The notes: a model not told the origin generated them from the letters alone. A DNA stretch of 64,000 nucleotides from Bretschneidera sinensis (GCA_023935145.1 CM043705.1:58533584-58597583); one strand, 5' to 3'; counted from the first letter of the stretch, positions 45,150 through 57,449 are shown. A program made the numbers and translations.

Positions 45150-46874
45150 TTAGTAATCGTGCCCAGCTAAACACTCCACCATCTGATCAATAAATGGGAG
45201 TGGAAAATGATCATTCCTTGTGGTAGCATTCCACTTACGGTAGTCTAGACATACTCTCCATCCTGATTGCACACGAGTTGGAACCAACTCGTCGTCTTTA
45301 TTTATCACTACTGTCAATCTAGCCTGCTTTGGCACGACATGAATCGGGCTCACCAACTCACTATCAAAGATTGGATAAATGATCCCTACATCCAACAGCT
45401 TTATCACTTCAGTCCTCACAACCTCTTATATAGCTGGGTTGAGCCTTCTTTGTGGCTCCCTCGATGGCTTGGCATTCTCCTCCAAATGTAACTTGTGCAT
45501 CACCATCGAGGGGCTAATCCCCTTGATATCCTCAATAGTCCAGCCTATAGCTTCATTGTGCTCTCTTAAAACGTCCAATAATTTATCCACTTGAGCATCA
45601 ACCAAATCTGAAGCTATAGTCAGAGGAAAAGAATCTGCTGGACCTAGGAACTTATACTTAAGATTATCCGGTAAAGGCTTAAGTTCCTTCTTGAGGGGTT
45701 CAGGTGCTGTGGTCTCCTCCGTCTCACTACTCTTCTGAGGAGCAGACTCCAAAGTCGCATTTGCTTGCTCAAACAACTTATCCAAATCCAAATCCTCTTC
45801 AAACTGAGCAAAGCATGCCTCCAGGGGGTCCTCAATGCTTGATTCACCCACAGTCTCCTCCGTCTTACTGCTCTCCCGAGGAGCAGACTCCAAGATAGCA
45901 TTTGCTTGCTCGAGTAGCTTATCCAAATCCAAATCCTCTCCAAACTGAGCAAATCATGCCTCCAGAATGTCCTCAGACTTCCCTTCTTTCTTGGGCGCTT
46001 GTAATCTCTCAGGGTAAGGCGCTTTAGGTACAAACGACCCAGGAAGATCCTTAATAGTAGGTGTGGCTGTAGATGCCTCAACATCTCTCTTCTCCTTATT
46101 GCCACTTTTTTGCCCTTGTTGCATAGCTGGGTTCTCTTCCACTTGATTATCCACTTGTCTCCCAGACCTTAATGGGACAATCAATTGCCCTTGTTCCTGC
46201 CCGTGCATAGGAGTTGATGAATTTCCCACCGCAAACTGTTCCTTTGGGTTAGGCTCAGGTTGACTGGGGAACCTTCCCTTCTCTCCTTCACCCAAGTGAC
46301 TTGCGATTTGATCCATTTGACTCTCTATCTTAGCATTCCCTTGGGTGTTTACTATTTACGCACTCCTTACTTCGCTTATGGATTGGCCGATCATCTTCCT
46401 GAAATCATTGAGGACGTCTTCCAATGACTGTGAAACCGACGCTGGCGCTTTAGTGGGAGCTTGGTAAGCGGGTGATGGTGCTGAATGGGCTGAGAAACCA
46501 TAACTTGGAACTGGTGGAGGAAATCCGGGAGGGTATTGATTGTGAGCATGATGAAGGGTTCCTCCCTTATTTATCAGTTGGTTCTGCTTCCATGAAAAAT
46601 CAGGGTGGTTCCACCACCCTAGATTGTACGTCTCGGAGTAAGATCCATTTGATTGCCACCAATAATCATCGAAAGAGTTCATTTGTTCCATAGGATACTC
46701 GACAAAAGCCGACGTAGATGGACAATTCTGTGCTAAATACATAGGACTAGCACAGATGGAACAACTATCAACATTGAATGTATTGGTTGTATTGATGGAC
46801 TGGCCGGTCATCTTCATGAAATCCTTGAGGGCGTCCTCTAAAGACTGTGAAATCGACACTAGATTCATCCACAT
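45150..46874 (-). pseudogene. Athila-type gag-pol remnant
   Basis: 46356-46874: SQSLEDALKDFMKMTGQSI fused to NTFNVDSCSICASPMYLAQNC (gag end with its Cys/His motif), then PSPAYQAPTKAPASVSQSLED. 45954-46316: [46 protein letters not shown]. 45426-45932: two tandem copies of a stretch like DLDLDKLLEQANAILESAP, then [20 protein letters not shown] and GISPSMVMHKLHLEENAK. 45150-45419: RT start ([23 protein letters not shown], [28 protein letters not shown]). It stops before the catalytic YxDD part and jumps to 3' UTR. The protease is deleted between KSEDILEA and FAQFGEDL. Confidence 0.87.
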
Positions 46875-47043
46875 TTTTTATATTTTTATTTAATTTTATT
46901 TTTGGGCAAATGCAAATAAACTAAAATAAAATAAAAATTAAAAGTAAAACTAAAATTAAAATTAAAAAAATAAAACAAAAATACAAACTAAACTAGTAGA
47001 AAAATAAAATTAATTTAGATAAAAATTTCACAAACAAAACAAT

Positions 47044-47061
47044 TCCCCTGCAACGGCGCCA
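47044..47061 (-). other. Primer-binding site, tRNA-Asp type
   Basis: On the minus strand TGGCGCCGTTGCAGGGGA, one base from the consensus used by Athila-type elements, just inside the 5' LTR. Confidence 0.85.
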
Positions 47062-47068
47062 AAAACTT

Positions 47069-47680
47069 TTTGTGAGTTTTAAATTACTCGCAAACGCACG
47101 AATCGTTTGCAATATAGTGTTGTGCAAGTGCAAGGTCGAATCCACAGGGAATTGTGTTGTGAAAATATAATTTTATCTAAACTAAACTTATCTTAAACTA
47201 GTTCCGAGTTTTGAATTATGTGTTTCAAAACAAATAAAAACTAAACTAAATTGATTTAAAACTAATAATAAAGACACTAAGGTTTCTGAATCCACCCCAA
47301 AAAAGTTAAGCATATATCTTCATGTTCTAAAAATTGCCTATCAAAACATTCTATGAATCTAACTTACAACAAAAAACAAAAAATATCTCAATTAAACCAA
47401 AAGCATCCAATATCTCAATTATTGATCTGTAAAATTCCCCCAAAAAATAGACATATGGATCTTTCCAAGCATATATGGCTCATCTCCTGGTTCTTCCTGA
47501 ATCAATACAGTTTAATCTTCAAAAATGGCTGATCTGTACAAGCAATTCTGACAATTTAGTGAAACTCTTTTCCTAGTGCTTGTAAACCTGAAAAACAACG
47601 AAAACAACTCAAAGTAACAAATTCCTAAGCTAACAAATGTAAATTAAGTGGCCAAAAGATACAATATTTTTCACTTATCA
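47069..47680 (-). repeat. 5' LTR of the Athila-type derivative, shortened
   Basis: About 612 bp, matching both ends of the 3' LTR, with about 780 bp missing inside (the match jumps from AAAAGCATCCAAT to ATTGATCTGTAAAATTCC). Right end CACTTATCA then ACAAG. Confidence 0.83.
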
Positions 47681-47685
47681 ACAAG
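47681..47685. repeat. Target-site duplication ACAAG (right)
   Basis: Identical to 40652-40656. Confidence 0.88.
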
Positions 47686-49473
47686 CTCAGTGAATTAAAT
47701 TTACTAGAAGTACTCGATTTGTATACTTCTAGTTATATTCATTAATTGTTAAATCAGCATAATTAATTATCTATATCTTCTCACATTCTAATGCAATCAT
47801 TTATCAATTTCTCTTAATAAATAAATTATCAGGTTATCCTCTTTTAATACATATATCTCATATATTTTATAAATTTAATATATTCAATTTAATATCATCA
47901 TAAAGTTCACATCAGAAAAACAATCAATAATATAAATCTTTATTATGTCATCCATTTTATTTATCTATCATCAAAATTGTCTCATTTTGAGACTCATCTA
48001 TCTATCAATCATTTAATAATCAAAAGTGTTTCTTTAGCATCTCAGGCATTAATAATAAATATTTAAAACAAATATGATGCATGAATTTAAATTATCTTTC
48101 TTTTTTCTCATTAGATCATTTCATATTATCATATGGGAAAGTCTTCCCACATGTTGACATGTTTTAGCCAGACCAGCTGCCTTTCTGGTATTTCCTTTTA
48201 TACATATGAGCAATAACATGTAAGCAAGCATACATCAAAGCATTCAATTCAACTATCTAGCTCTTTCTCAAAATTATTATTTTTATCATATTTATTAAAT
48301 TGTCTCATCATATATCATATCAATTTTTCAATTATATTTTCAGAAATTTCATATAACTTCTCAGTATATTTTTTATTAATCCATCCTTTTAAAAAATAAA
48401 TTCTTATATAATTATTTTTCAACATATTATTTAATCTCTAATCAGTAAATCAATCAATTATCATACATAACAGAAAATAAATCATCCAATCATTATAATT
48501 CAATAGTTTATTCAAATATCATAAATTCATATTTTTATTGATCTCGATTATTAAAAGTAAATCTACCTCACCACGTAGTACTTAAAGCTACCCATGGATC
48601 ACATTTTTTGCCTTTCCTACTCCTTTTGGCAATTTCTTGAGATTACTGATCACCAACACCTAATTATAAACTTTCATAAATGTTATTATTTCATAACTTA
48701 ACTCAAACAATATAATTATTTAGTTATGAGTTGTATTGAAAATTTACCTCAAATATGATGAAATCTTTCTATTGTAATTGGATGATTGTAACTATCTCTA
48801 ATATTAGATAAATTTTCTTTATAACTTTTTGCTAAGAAATTTGGATTGAAGAAAGAAAGAAACCAAACAGGATTTGGAGAAAGTAAAGTCACTGAGCTTT
48901 CAAAGACTTATAAACTTTCAAATTTTTTTTTGCCGCTTCATCGCTCAGAGACTTATAAACTTTTTTTTCTCGTCGTTTAACCACTTTCACCGTTTTCACG
49001 TGAAGTCTGTGGTTTTTTTATTTTGTATTTTTTTAAATACAATTTATATATTTGCCATCAGTTATTTACAATTCTGCCATCATTTAAAATTTACTGTTTT
49101 ACCATTAAATAATTACAGTTTTGCCATTTACCCTTTAAAAATCAATTTTTCATCTTTTCTTCCTTCCAAAAATTTTATAAAAATTATAGAGAAATATAAA
49201 ATGTATATTTTCTTCCAATTGTTTTTAAAAAATTATTTTACTCAACTTTTGTGAATATTTTTCTTCAAAAATCTTTCATTTCAACTTCAAATTTCAAAAA
49301 ATTTCAATACTCTTTTCTTCAAAAATTTCTAACTCTTTTAAAAAAAAATTCAATATTATCTTTCAAATATTATTTCAAATCAATACTAAATCTTTCATCA
49401 ATGAATTATTTAATTCAATATAATATATATAAAATTACTTCTTTATCCTTATTTTATGAACACAAGTACTACA
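47686..49473 (-). repeat. Chromovirus 3' LTR, main piece
   Basis: Continues the LTR from 40656. On the minus strand it starts TGTAGTACTTGTGTTC at 49473, right after a decayed polypurine tract (ATAAGTGGATAGAAT). With 40313-40656 it gives an LTR of about 2.1 kb. The frames at 48874-49490 are AT-rich chance ORFs. Confidence 0.82.
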
Positions 49474-49499
49474 ATTCTATCCACTTATAAAAAATTCGT

Positions 49500-52400
49500 C
49501 TCTGAAATTTCCTTACCTAACTCACGAAAAATCTGGGGGTATTCTTTCATCATTCTTGCCTCATGCTCCCAAGTAATTTCTTCAACATCTTTGTTCTGCC
49601 ATAACACTTAAACTAAAGGAATAACTTTATTTCACAAAAATTGTTCATTTCTGTCTAGAATTCTGACTAGTACTTGCATAAAGGTGAAATCTTCCTGAAG
49701 TTCTACAACCTGACTCGGAATACTATGGAATTCATCATGTAAACACTTTCTCAAAAGTGAAACATGAAACACATTGTGCAATTATTTTAATTCTGGAGGC
49801 AAATCCAATCTATATGGTACTAGTCCAACTCTTTCAATCACTTCATATGGCCCCACAAATCTTGGACTCAATTTTCCTTTCTTTTTAAGTCTCAATACAC
49901 CCTTCCACGGATATATCTTCAAATATACCAGTCACCAACCTGAAACTCAGGAGGTCGTCTTCTATTATCAGCATATCTCTTTTGTCTGTTCTGTGCTGCT
50001 CTAAGGTTCTCTATAACTAGTTTGATCCTCTCAGTAGTCAAATCTATCATTTTTAGACCAAATACCTTTCTTTCTCCAACTTCTTCCTATAATATTGGAG
50101 TTCTTCACCTTCTACCATATAAAGCCTCAAATGGTGTCATCCTAACACTAGCTTGATACTAATTATTGTATGCAAACTTGATTAAAGGTAAATAAGCATC
50201 CCAACTCACTGAAAAACTCATTACACTTGCCCTCAGCATATCTTCTAGTATTATGATGATTCTCTATGTTTGCCCATCAGTTTGAGGATAAAAAGTTGTA
50301 CTAAACTGCAACTGTGAACCCATAGCTTTCTGAAAACCCCTCTCAAATCTAGAAATCTAGAATCTTTATCTAATACAATGCTCAAAGGTACTCCATATAA
50401 TCTCAAAATCTCCGCTACATAACATTCAGCCAACTTTTCAAGACTCCAAGTAGTTTTAATAGGAAGGAAATGCGAAGACATAGAAAGTCTATCCACTATA
50501 AACCAAACAGCATCATGACCTCTCTAGGTACGAAGAAAACCAGAAACAAAATCCATACTCATATTCTCCCATGGCCATTCAAGTACTGGAAGAGGTTGTA
50601 ATAAACCTACCGGATGTCTATTTTCATACTTCACCTGTTGACAAATCAAATATCTAGAAATATACATAGCTACATCCTTCTTTATCCCTGACCACCAATA
50701 ATTCTATCTCAACCCCCTGTGCATTTTATTATTACCTGGGTGCATAGAATACACAGAATCATGAGCCTCTCTTAGTATCTCATTTCTCATCTTAACATCA
50801 TTGGGAACATACTCTATATCCCAAAACCATCATACCATCTTCTCTAATTCTAAACTCAGTCGGCTGCCACTCAAACTTCCTATCTGATATTCTCTATCCC
50901 TTCATATCTACCCTATATATGTAACAAGAGATCAATAATAGAAGATTGTATCACCATATTCACCATCAATACTCATCTATCACTGATACTCAACTACATT
51001 CTCATTTCTCTCAATTCTATTATCAAGCTAATATCATAACTCCCAATAACAGCTAATCTCCCTGTAGACTTTCTACTCAATGCATCAGCTACTACAATAG
51101 TCTTCCCTAAATGATAATAAATTATACAGTCATAGTCACTAATCAACTCTATCCACCTACTCTGTCTCAAATTCAACTCTTTCTGGGTAGGTAAATGCGT
51201 CAAACTTTTATGATCAATAAAAATTTCACAAGTTGCTCCATACAGATTATGTCTCCAAATCTTCAAAGCAAAAACTATGGCAGCTAATTCTAAATCATGG
51301 GTCAGGTAATTTCTCTTACGGTTCTTCAACTACCTAGAAATATAGGCTATAACTCTCCCATATTACATCAACACACATCCTAACCCTTGATGCAACGCAT
51401 CACTATATACCACAAATCCTTCGTCACCAGAAAGAAGCACTAATACCAAAGCAGTAGTCAATTTCTCTTTCAACAACTAAAAACTCTTCTTATATTCCTC
51501 TGGCCACATAAACTTCACTTCCTTCCTGGCCAATTTGGTCAGTGGTACAACAATAATAGAAAAATTATGGATAAACCTCCAATAATAACTAGCCAACCCC
51601 AAAAAGCTTCTAATTTCAGTCACACTAGTTGGTCTTTCCCAATTCAACATTGCCTCCACTTTCTGTAGGTCAACTGTTATACCATCTTCTGACATAACAT
51701 GCCCCAAGAAAGATATTTCATTCAACCAAAACTCACACTTAGATAACTTTGCATACAATTTCTCTCTCCTAAGAATTTTCAACACTATCTTTAAATGTTG
51801 CACATGTTCCTCTTCATTCTTGGAATATACCAAAATATCATCAACAAATACAATCACAAATCTATCCAATAATGGTTTAAACACCCGATTCATTTGATCC
51901 ATAAATGCTACAAGAGTCTTAGTCAATCCAAATGGCATCATAAGGAACTCATGATGGTTATAACGTGTCCTAAAAGCCATGATGGTTATAATGTGTCCTA
52001 AAAGCAATCTTAGGCACGTCCCCCTCCTTTATCCTCAATTGATGATAACCCAATCTCAGGTCTATCTTATAAAACACCTTAGCCCCTTGTAACTGCTCAA
52101 ATAAATCATTTTTCCTGGGCAAAGGATATTTATTCTTGATGCTGATCTTATTCAACTGACTATAATAAATATACGATCTCATCGTTCCATCATTCTTCTT
52201 CATAAACAATATAGGGGCTTCCCAAAGCGACATACTAGGTTTAATAAATTTTTTATCTAGGAAATCCTAAAGTTGAACTTTTAATTCTCTCAACTCAGCT
52301 AGTTCCATTCTATAAGGTGCTATATATATGGGTACTGATTTCGGAATCATATCAATAGAAAACTTAATCTCCTTGTTGGGAGGCAAACCAAACAACTCCT

Positions 52401-52592
52401 CAGGAAACACATCAGAAAAATCTTTCGATACTAAGATTTCTTCTAACTTGCTAATCTCTTTTCTAAAATCCACCACATACGCCAAATACCCCTCACAACC
52501 CTTCTTCAACCATCTACTAGCAGTCAGGACAGAAATAAAACAGTTGATAAGTATCTTATGTTCTCCCTGAAAATTAAATTCTTCTTGTCCTT
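49500..52592 (-). pseudogene. Chromovirus pol: RT, RNase H, integrase, chromodomain
   Basis: From 52592: KGQEEFNFQGEHKIL, FPEELFGLPPNKEIKFSIDM, PYRMELAELRELKVQL, then RT blocks [40 protein letters not shown] and [15 protein letters not shown] (catalytic VDD), [11 protein letters not shown]. RNase [41 protein letters not shown] and VADALSRK. Integrase 49774-50700 is barely readable (YGVPLSIVLDKDSRF, EALYGRR-type, VGERKVIGLEIIDLTTERI). The chromodomain end is at about 49510-49700. A 28-bp tandem duplication at about 51955-52005 breaks RT between AFRT and LMMPFGL. Stops throughout; a dead copy. Confidence 0.87.
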
Positions 52593-52762
52593 TGATGAGT
52601 CTAAAATATTGCATATTTTAGACCCTTAACTTATATTTGTTATGCTCTTAGTTAGTAGTATTTTACTTTATTTTACGTTTTTCTTGTGTTTTGTGTATTT
52701 TTACATGTTTGTGGAGAAAGTACAGCATTTCAGGTTGATTTGAAGCTTCTGGAGACATTGCA

Positions 52763-52983
52763 CTCGATCGCAACAGATATGCGATCGAGCGCACCAGCGC
52801 TCGAGCGCACCTGCCTTTGAACGAGCGCAAGGTCAACATCCCACATCGAAATATTTGAAGTTCAGTGCATTTGCGATCGATCGCAGCAGACATGCGATCG
52901 AGCGCACATGAGATCGTGCGCACAAGACATGCGATCGATCGTACCTGCGATCGATCGCACCACACTGCGATCGAGCGCACACG
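52763..52983. repeat. GCGATCGATCGC-type motif array in U3
   Basis: About ten copies of GCGATCGATCGC or GCGATCGAGCGC and variants, core CGATCG, mostly separated by 8-20 bp. Ends about 50 bp upstream of the TATA box. The 3' LTR array (60984-61220) has one extra 16-bp unit. Confidence 0.9.
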
Positions 52984-53033
52984 GGCCTGTATCCCACATC
53001 GTTTCTGCAACCTGTTTTACTCCGGGTCTCCCC

Positions 53034-53041
53034 CTATATAA
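53034..53041 (+). promoter_or_regulatory. TATA box of the Athila-type LTR
   Basis: CTATATAA within CCCCTATATAAACACC, just after the motif array; repeated at 61273-61280 in the 3' LTR. Confidence 0.65.
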
Positions 53042-53862
53042 ACACCATTTGGCTTCATAATCCAATGTACAATTCCTGAGCCACTTTGGTGTTTACTGGT
53101 GGACGTCCGCTAGCATTCTGGTGGATCCCGAAGGCATTGCTACCACGAGGGGAAGCGCCGCCCGTCAGCGAGTGGAATTTCTCCCATGTAAAGTTGTTTA
53201 TTTATTTCTTTATATTCAGTTGTTTTAGTTTAAATGTTTAGCACTTTTTATTATAGTTTTATAGTTATGAGTGGCTAGACTCTTCAGCTAAGGTTGAAGA
53301 TGAAGCCCCGCCATTGTTTGGCGTAGTAGTTCAGATTTGCTTGTACAAATCTGACAATTTTTAGTATAAATGTTCTGTCAATTATTTGAGTTAATCTTAT
53401 AATTGATTGAGTTTAAATTGTCTGTTGGATTTTCTTTGTGTTTCATCTGATGGATACATTGAATGCTTTTCGATTAAATTGGATTCCCTTTGTGATTTGT
53501 TAAGAGCGGATACATCGGGTGCTTTTGGTTTAGTTGGGATATTCTTTGTTTTTTGTCTTATAGTTGGATTCATAGAATGTTTTGATAGGCTATATTTTTA
53601 GAACATGTATGCTTAACTTCGGTGGGGTGGATTCAGAAACCTTAGTGTTTTTTATTATTAGTTTTTAAATCAATTTAATTTAGTTTTAATTTATTTTGCA
53701 ATATCATTATGAAATTTGGAACTAGGTTAAAATAGAGTTAGTTTAGATTAAAAATTATATTTCACAACGCAATTCCCTGTGGATTCGACCTCGCACTTGC
53801 ACAACGCTATACTGCAAACGACTCGTGCACTTGCGAGTAAATTAAAACTCACAACAAGTTTT

Positions 53863-53880
53863 TGGCACCGTTGCCGGGGA
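53863..53880 (+). other. Primer-binding site, tRNA-Asp type
   Basis: TGGCACCGTTGCCGGGGA, one base from TGGCGCCGTTGCCGGGGA, six bases after the LTR end. Confidence 0.88.
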
Positions 53881-54032
53881 AATTGTTTGGTTTGTGAAAA
53901 TTTTTGTCTGAATTGATTTTATTTTTCTACTAGTTAATTTATTTTTTTTTATTTTTTTTTAAATATATATTTTGAGTTTGCTTTATTCTATTACTTCTGC
54001 TGATTAGTATCTCATTATTTTTCTGTTGGTGT

Positions 54033-55451
54033 ATGCTTGGTCGGAGATCCTTGAACTTAGATTTGATACATTTAGATCCCGATTTAGAAAGAACTCTTAG
54101 GAGACAGAAAAGAGCGCTAGTTGAGAGAGAGACTGCTGAGATGGGGGAAAATTTTAATCATCCTGAACATGTAGAGCAACCTAGAGCTTGGAACGTGGAC
54201 TCCACTACATCCCTTAGGGATTTGTTCGCACCCGTTGCGACTAACTCATCTTCCTGCATAGTGTTGCCACCAACCAATGCCACACACTTTGATTTGAAGC
54301 CACATGTTATCCAACTCCTACCCTCATTCCATGGCTTAGATCTTGAAAATCCTTATAGTCATGTGAAGAAGTTCAAAGACATTTGTGCTACATTCAAATT
54401 CCAGAACTTCTCTGAGGAGTCAGTCCATCTTCGACTCTTCCCTTTCTCTCTTCACGATAGAGCTAGGGCGTGGTTAGACTCCAACACGTCCGGGTCTATT
54501 ACATCTTGGGAAAACCTACTTAGCAAATTTTACCATAAGTTTTTCCCAATGTCTAGAGTGAATGAGTACCGTAAGGAGATTAGCTCTTTCACTCAGGACG
54601 AGGATGAGAAGTTCTCTGAAAGCTGGGAGCGCTTTAAAGAGTTACTGATCAGATGCCCTCCACATGGATATGAGAAGTGGAGACTCGTTCAATTCTTCTA
54701 CCAAGGGTTGACTCAACCCAACCGTAGTATGATCGAGTCTATGAATGGGGGGGCATTCTTGAGTCTGACAGGAGACGAAGCATATATGGCGTTGGACAAG
54801 TTGTCCGACAACTCACAGCAGTGGGATTTTTCAAGCTGTCGAGATAAGTCCATTCGTGCTCCTAAGAGGGGAGGCATCTATGAGGTCAGAGAGGACGCTG
54901 ATTTGAGGATAAAGTTAGATGCCCTCACCAAGAAGATTGACGCTCTCACTGTGAGCCAATCCATCAATGCTGTCAACACATTCAATGTTGAAAGCTGTTC
55001 CATCTGTGCTAGTCCCATGCATCTAGCACAGAATTGCCCATCAATGCCAGCTTGTGCCGAGTATCCTATGGAACAAGTAAATGCTTTCAATGACTTTCGA
55101 AGGCAGTCAAATGGATCGTACTCCGAGATGTACAATCCAGGGTGGCGGAACCACCCAAATTTTTCATGGAGGCAAAACCAACCAATGAATCAGGGAGGAT
55201 CCTCTCATCATGCTCAAAATCAATATCCTCCCGGATTTGCCCCACAAATTCCTAATCATGGTCGTTCTGCCCATCCAGCACCTTCACCTGCTTACCATGC
55301 ACCCGCTCAAACACCAGCGCCAGTTTCACAGTCGCTTGAAGACACCCTCAAGGAATTCATGAAGACGACTAGCCAAAATATGAGCGATGTGAGGAGTGCA
55401 ACAATGGTAAACACCCAAGCAATTGCCAAGCTGGAGAGTCAAATAGGGTAA
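54033..55451 (+). CDS. Athila-type Gag
   Basis: 472 codons open. N-terminus MLGRRSLNLDLIHLDPDLER with a basic RRQKRALVERE stretch. Capsid (Retrotrans_gag) about residues 95-265: LLPSFHGLDLENPYSHVKKF, VHLRLFPFSLHDRARAWLDS, FPMSRVNEYRKEISSF, VQFFYQGLTQPNRSMIESM. A Cys/His motif, SCSICASPMHLAQNC, near residue 325 resembles a zinc knuckle. Then a Pro/Gln-rich tail. It ends at TAA 55449-55451; the sister copy at 46300 has Gln at this codon and continues, so this is a recent nonsense change. Gag assembles the particle that packages element RNA. Confidence 0.9.
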   Translation: MLGRRSLNLDLIHLDPDLERTLRRQKRALVERETAEMGENFNHPEHVEQPRAWNVDSTTSLRDLFAPVATNSSSCIVLPPTNATHFDLKPHVIQLLPSFHGLDLENPYSHVKKFKDICATFKFQNFSEESVHLRLFPFSLHDRARAWLDSNTSGSITSWENLLSKFYHKFFPMSRVNEYRKEISSFTQDEDEKFSESWERFKELLIRCPPHGYEKWRLVQFFYQGLTQPNRSMIESMNGGAFLSLTGDEAYMALDKLSDNSQQWDFSSCRDKSIRAPKRGGIYEVREDADLRIKLDALTKKIDALTVSQSINAVNTFNVESCSICASPMHLAQNCPSMPACAEYPMEQVNAFNDFRRQSNGSYSEMYNPGWRNHPNFSWRQNQPMNQGGSSHHAQNQYPPGFAPQIPNHGRSAHPAPSPAYHAPAQTPAPVSQSLEDTLKEFMKTTSQNMSDVRSATMVNTQAIAKLESQIG

Positions 55452-57449
55452 ATTGCAAGTCACTTGGGTGAGAGAGAGAAAGGAAAGTTCCCTAGTCAGC
55501 CCGTGCAAAACCCAAAAGGACAATTTATGGTTGAGAGTTCATCAACTCCTACGCACGGGGAGGAACAAGTACAGTCGATTGTCACACTGAGGTCTGGGAG
55601 ACAAGTGGACAATCGAGTGGAAGAGAGCCCTGCTATGCAGTAAGGGCAAGGGAGTGGCAACACAGAGAAGAGAGATGTTGAGCCATCTACAGCCACACCT
55701 ACTGAGAAAGACCCTCCTAGGTCGTTTGTACCTAAAGCACCCTACCCTGAGAGATTACAGGCGCCCAAGAAAGGAGGGAAGTATGAAGAAATTCTGGAGG
55801 TATTCAAGCAAGTCCATATCAATATCCCATTTTTGGACGCCATCCATCAAGTGCCATCATATGCCAAGTTCTTAAAGGACTTGGTCACTATTAAGAGGAG
55901 GACGAATGTCCCAAAGAAGGCATTTTTGACCGAGCAGGTCAGTTCAATCCTTCAGTGCAAGCTACCCATCAAGTATAAGGACCCGGGGTGTCCTACCATC
56001 TCTTGCACGATAAGAGTCAGCCATATTGAAAGTGCTCTTTTGGATCTAGGGGCGAGTGTGAATCTTCTACCCTACTCAGTCTATGTGCAGTTGGGGTTAG
56101 GAGAATTGAAGCCCACATCCACTACGCTTCAATTGGCTGACAGGTCAGTGAAAAGACCACGGGGGATAGTTGAGGACGTTTTGATAAAAGTGGATAAGTT
56201 CTATTTTCCCGTGGATTTTATTGTGCTTGACACAGAGCCGGTTCAGAATGTAGGGATTCAAATACCGGTGATTCTAGGGCGACCATTCTTAGCCACGGCT
56301 AACGCCCTAATTAATTGTAGGACAGGGGTGATGAAGATCTCCTTCAGAAATATGACAGTGGAGTTAAACATTTTTGATATCACTAGGCAACCACTGGAAT
56401 ATGATGAAATGAGAGATGTGTGCTTGATAGAGGAGAGTCTTGAGGATACTGTGGATGAATCAAGCATTGAGGATCCCATGGAGGCATGCTTTGCTCACTT
56501 TGGAGAGGACTTGGGTTTAGATAAGTTACTTGAGGAAGTAAATGCCATTTTGGAGTCTGATCCTCAAGAAAGCAAGGAAGATGAGGAAAAGGTGTCACCA
56601 GAACCTCAAAAGAAGGAACTTAAGCCTTTACCGGATAATCTTAAGTATAAGTTCCTGGGTCCAGCATGCTGTTTGCCTGTGATAATAGCTTCAGATTTGG
56701 GAGAGGCTCAAGAGGAGAAATTGTTAGAGGTTTTAAGAGAGCACAAGGAAGCTATCGGCTGGACCATTGAAGATATTAAGGGAATCAGCCCCTCGGTGGT
56801 GATGCACAGGATACACTTGGAAGAAGATGCTAAGCCATCGAGGGAGCCGCAAAGAAGGCTCAACCCTGCTATGCAAGAGGTTGCGAGAGCAGAGGTTATT
56901 AAGTTGTTAGATGCAGGGATCATTTATCCCATCTCTGATAGCAAGTGGGTGAGCCCCATTCATGTCGTGCCCAAGCGAGCTGGGTTAACGGTAGTAAATA
57001 ATAAGGACGACGAGTTGGTACCAACTCGTGTGCAGTCTGGGTGGAGAGTGTGTATAGACTACTGTAAGCTGAACATTGCCACAAAGAAGGATCACTTTCC
57101 ACTTCCATTTATTGATCAGATGGTGGAGCGTTTGGCTGGGCACGAGTATTATTGCTTTTTGGATGGTTATTCTGGATATAACCAGGTCCCCGTGGACCCC
57201 GAAGATCAGGAAAAGACGACATTTACCTGTCCTTTTGGGATCTTTGCCTACCAACGCATGCCCTTTGGGTTATGCAATGCACCCGCCACTTTTCAGCGGT
57301 GCATGGTCAGTATATTCTCTGACATGGTAGAGCGGTTTTTGGAGATTTTCATGGACGACTTCTCCATCTTCGGTTCAACATTTGAGGAGTGCCTGCACCG
57401 TCTCTCTTTGGTTTTGGAACAGGTGCAAGGAGAAGAACCTGGTGCTTAA
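55452..57449 (+). CDS. Athila-type Pol, first part: spacer, protease, RT
   Basis: Same frame as gag. A second TAA at 55641-55643 also stands where the sister copy has Gln. From about 55833: [18 protein letters not shown], protease with active site [20 protein letters not shown] and [13 protein letters not shown], acidic spacer, then [73 protein letters not shown] and catalytic [13 protein letters not shown]. Ends early by a frameshift near 57425, after which the true reading passes to the next frame. Apart from two stops and the frameshift the domains are well kept. Confidence 0.9.

Larger units (their letters stand above)
40657..47680 (-). mobile_element. Athila-type Gypsy deletion derivative nested in the chromovirus LTR
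   Basis: 7,024 bp on the minus strand, flanked by perfect ACAAG. 3' LTR 40657-42049, 5' LTR 47069-47680, PBS at 47044-47061. Same family as the element at 52593-62096 (gag and RT blocks match closely) but lacking gag N-terminus, protease, the RT catalytic half, RNase H and integrase. Its 3' UTR is expanded to three tandem copies of a segment present once in the sister element. It can only have moved with borrowed enzymes or lost its genes after insertion. Confidence 0.87.
52593..53856 (+). repeat. 5' LTR of the Athila-type element
   Basis: TGATGAGTCTAAAATATTGC to AACTCACAACA, 1,264 bp. U3 holds the GCGATCGATCGC array (52763-52983) and TATA box at 53034-53041. The 64-codon frame starting at 53407 recurs in the other LTR and is non-genic. 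Confidence 0.93.

Noticed and set aside
48874..49490. Plus-strand frames of 126 and 79 codons
   Set aside because: Phe/Leu/Lys-rich chance frames in the AT-rich chromovirus LTR.
53407..53601. 64-codon frame MSLNCLLDFLCVSSDG, repeated at 61646-61840
   Set aside because: Lies inside both LTRs of one element and is identical because the LTRs are; no start context or known family.
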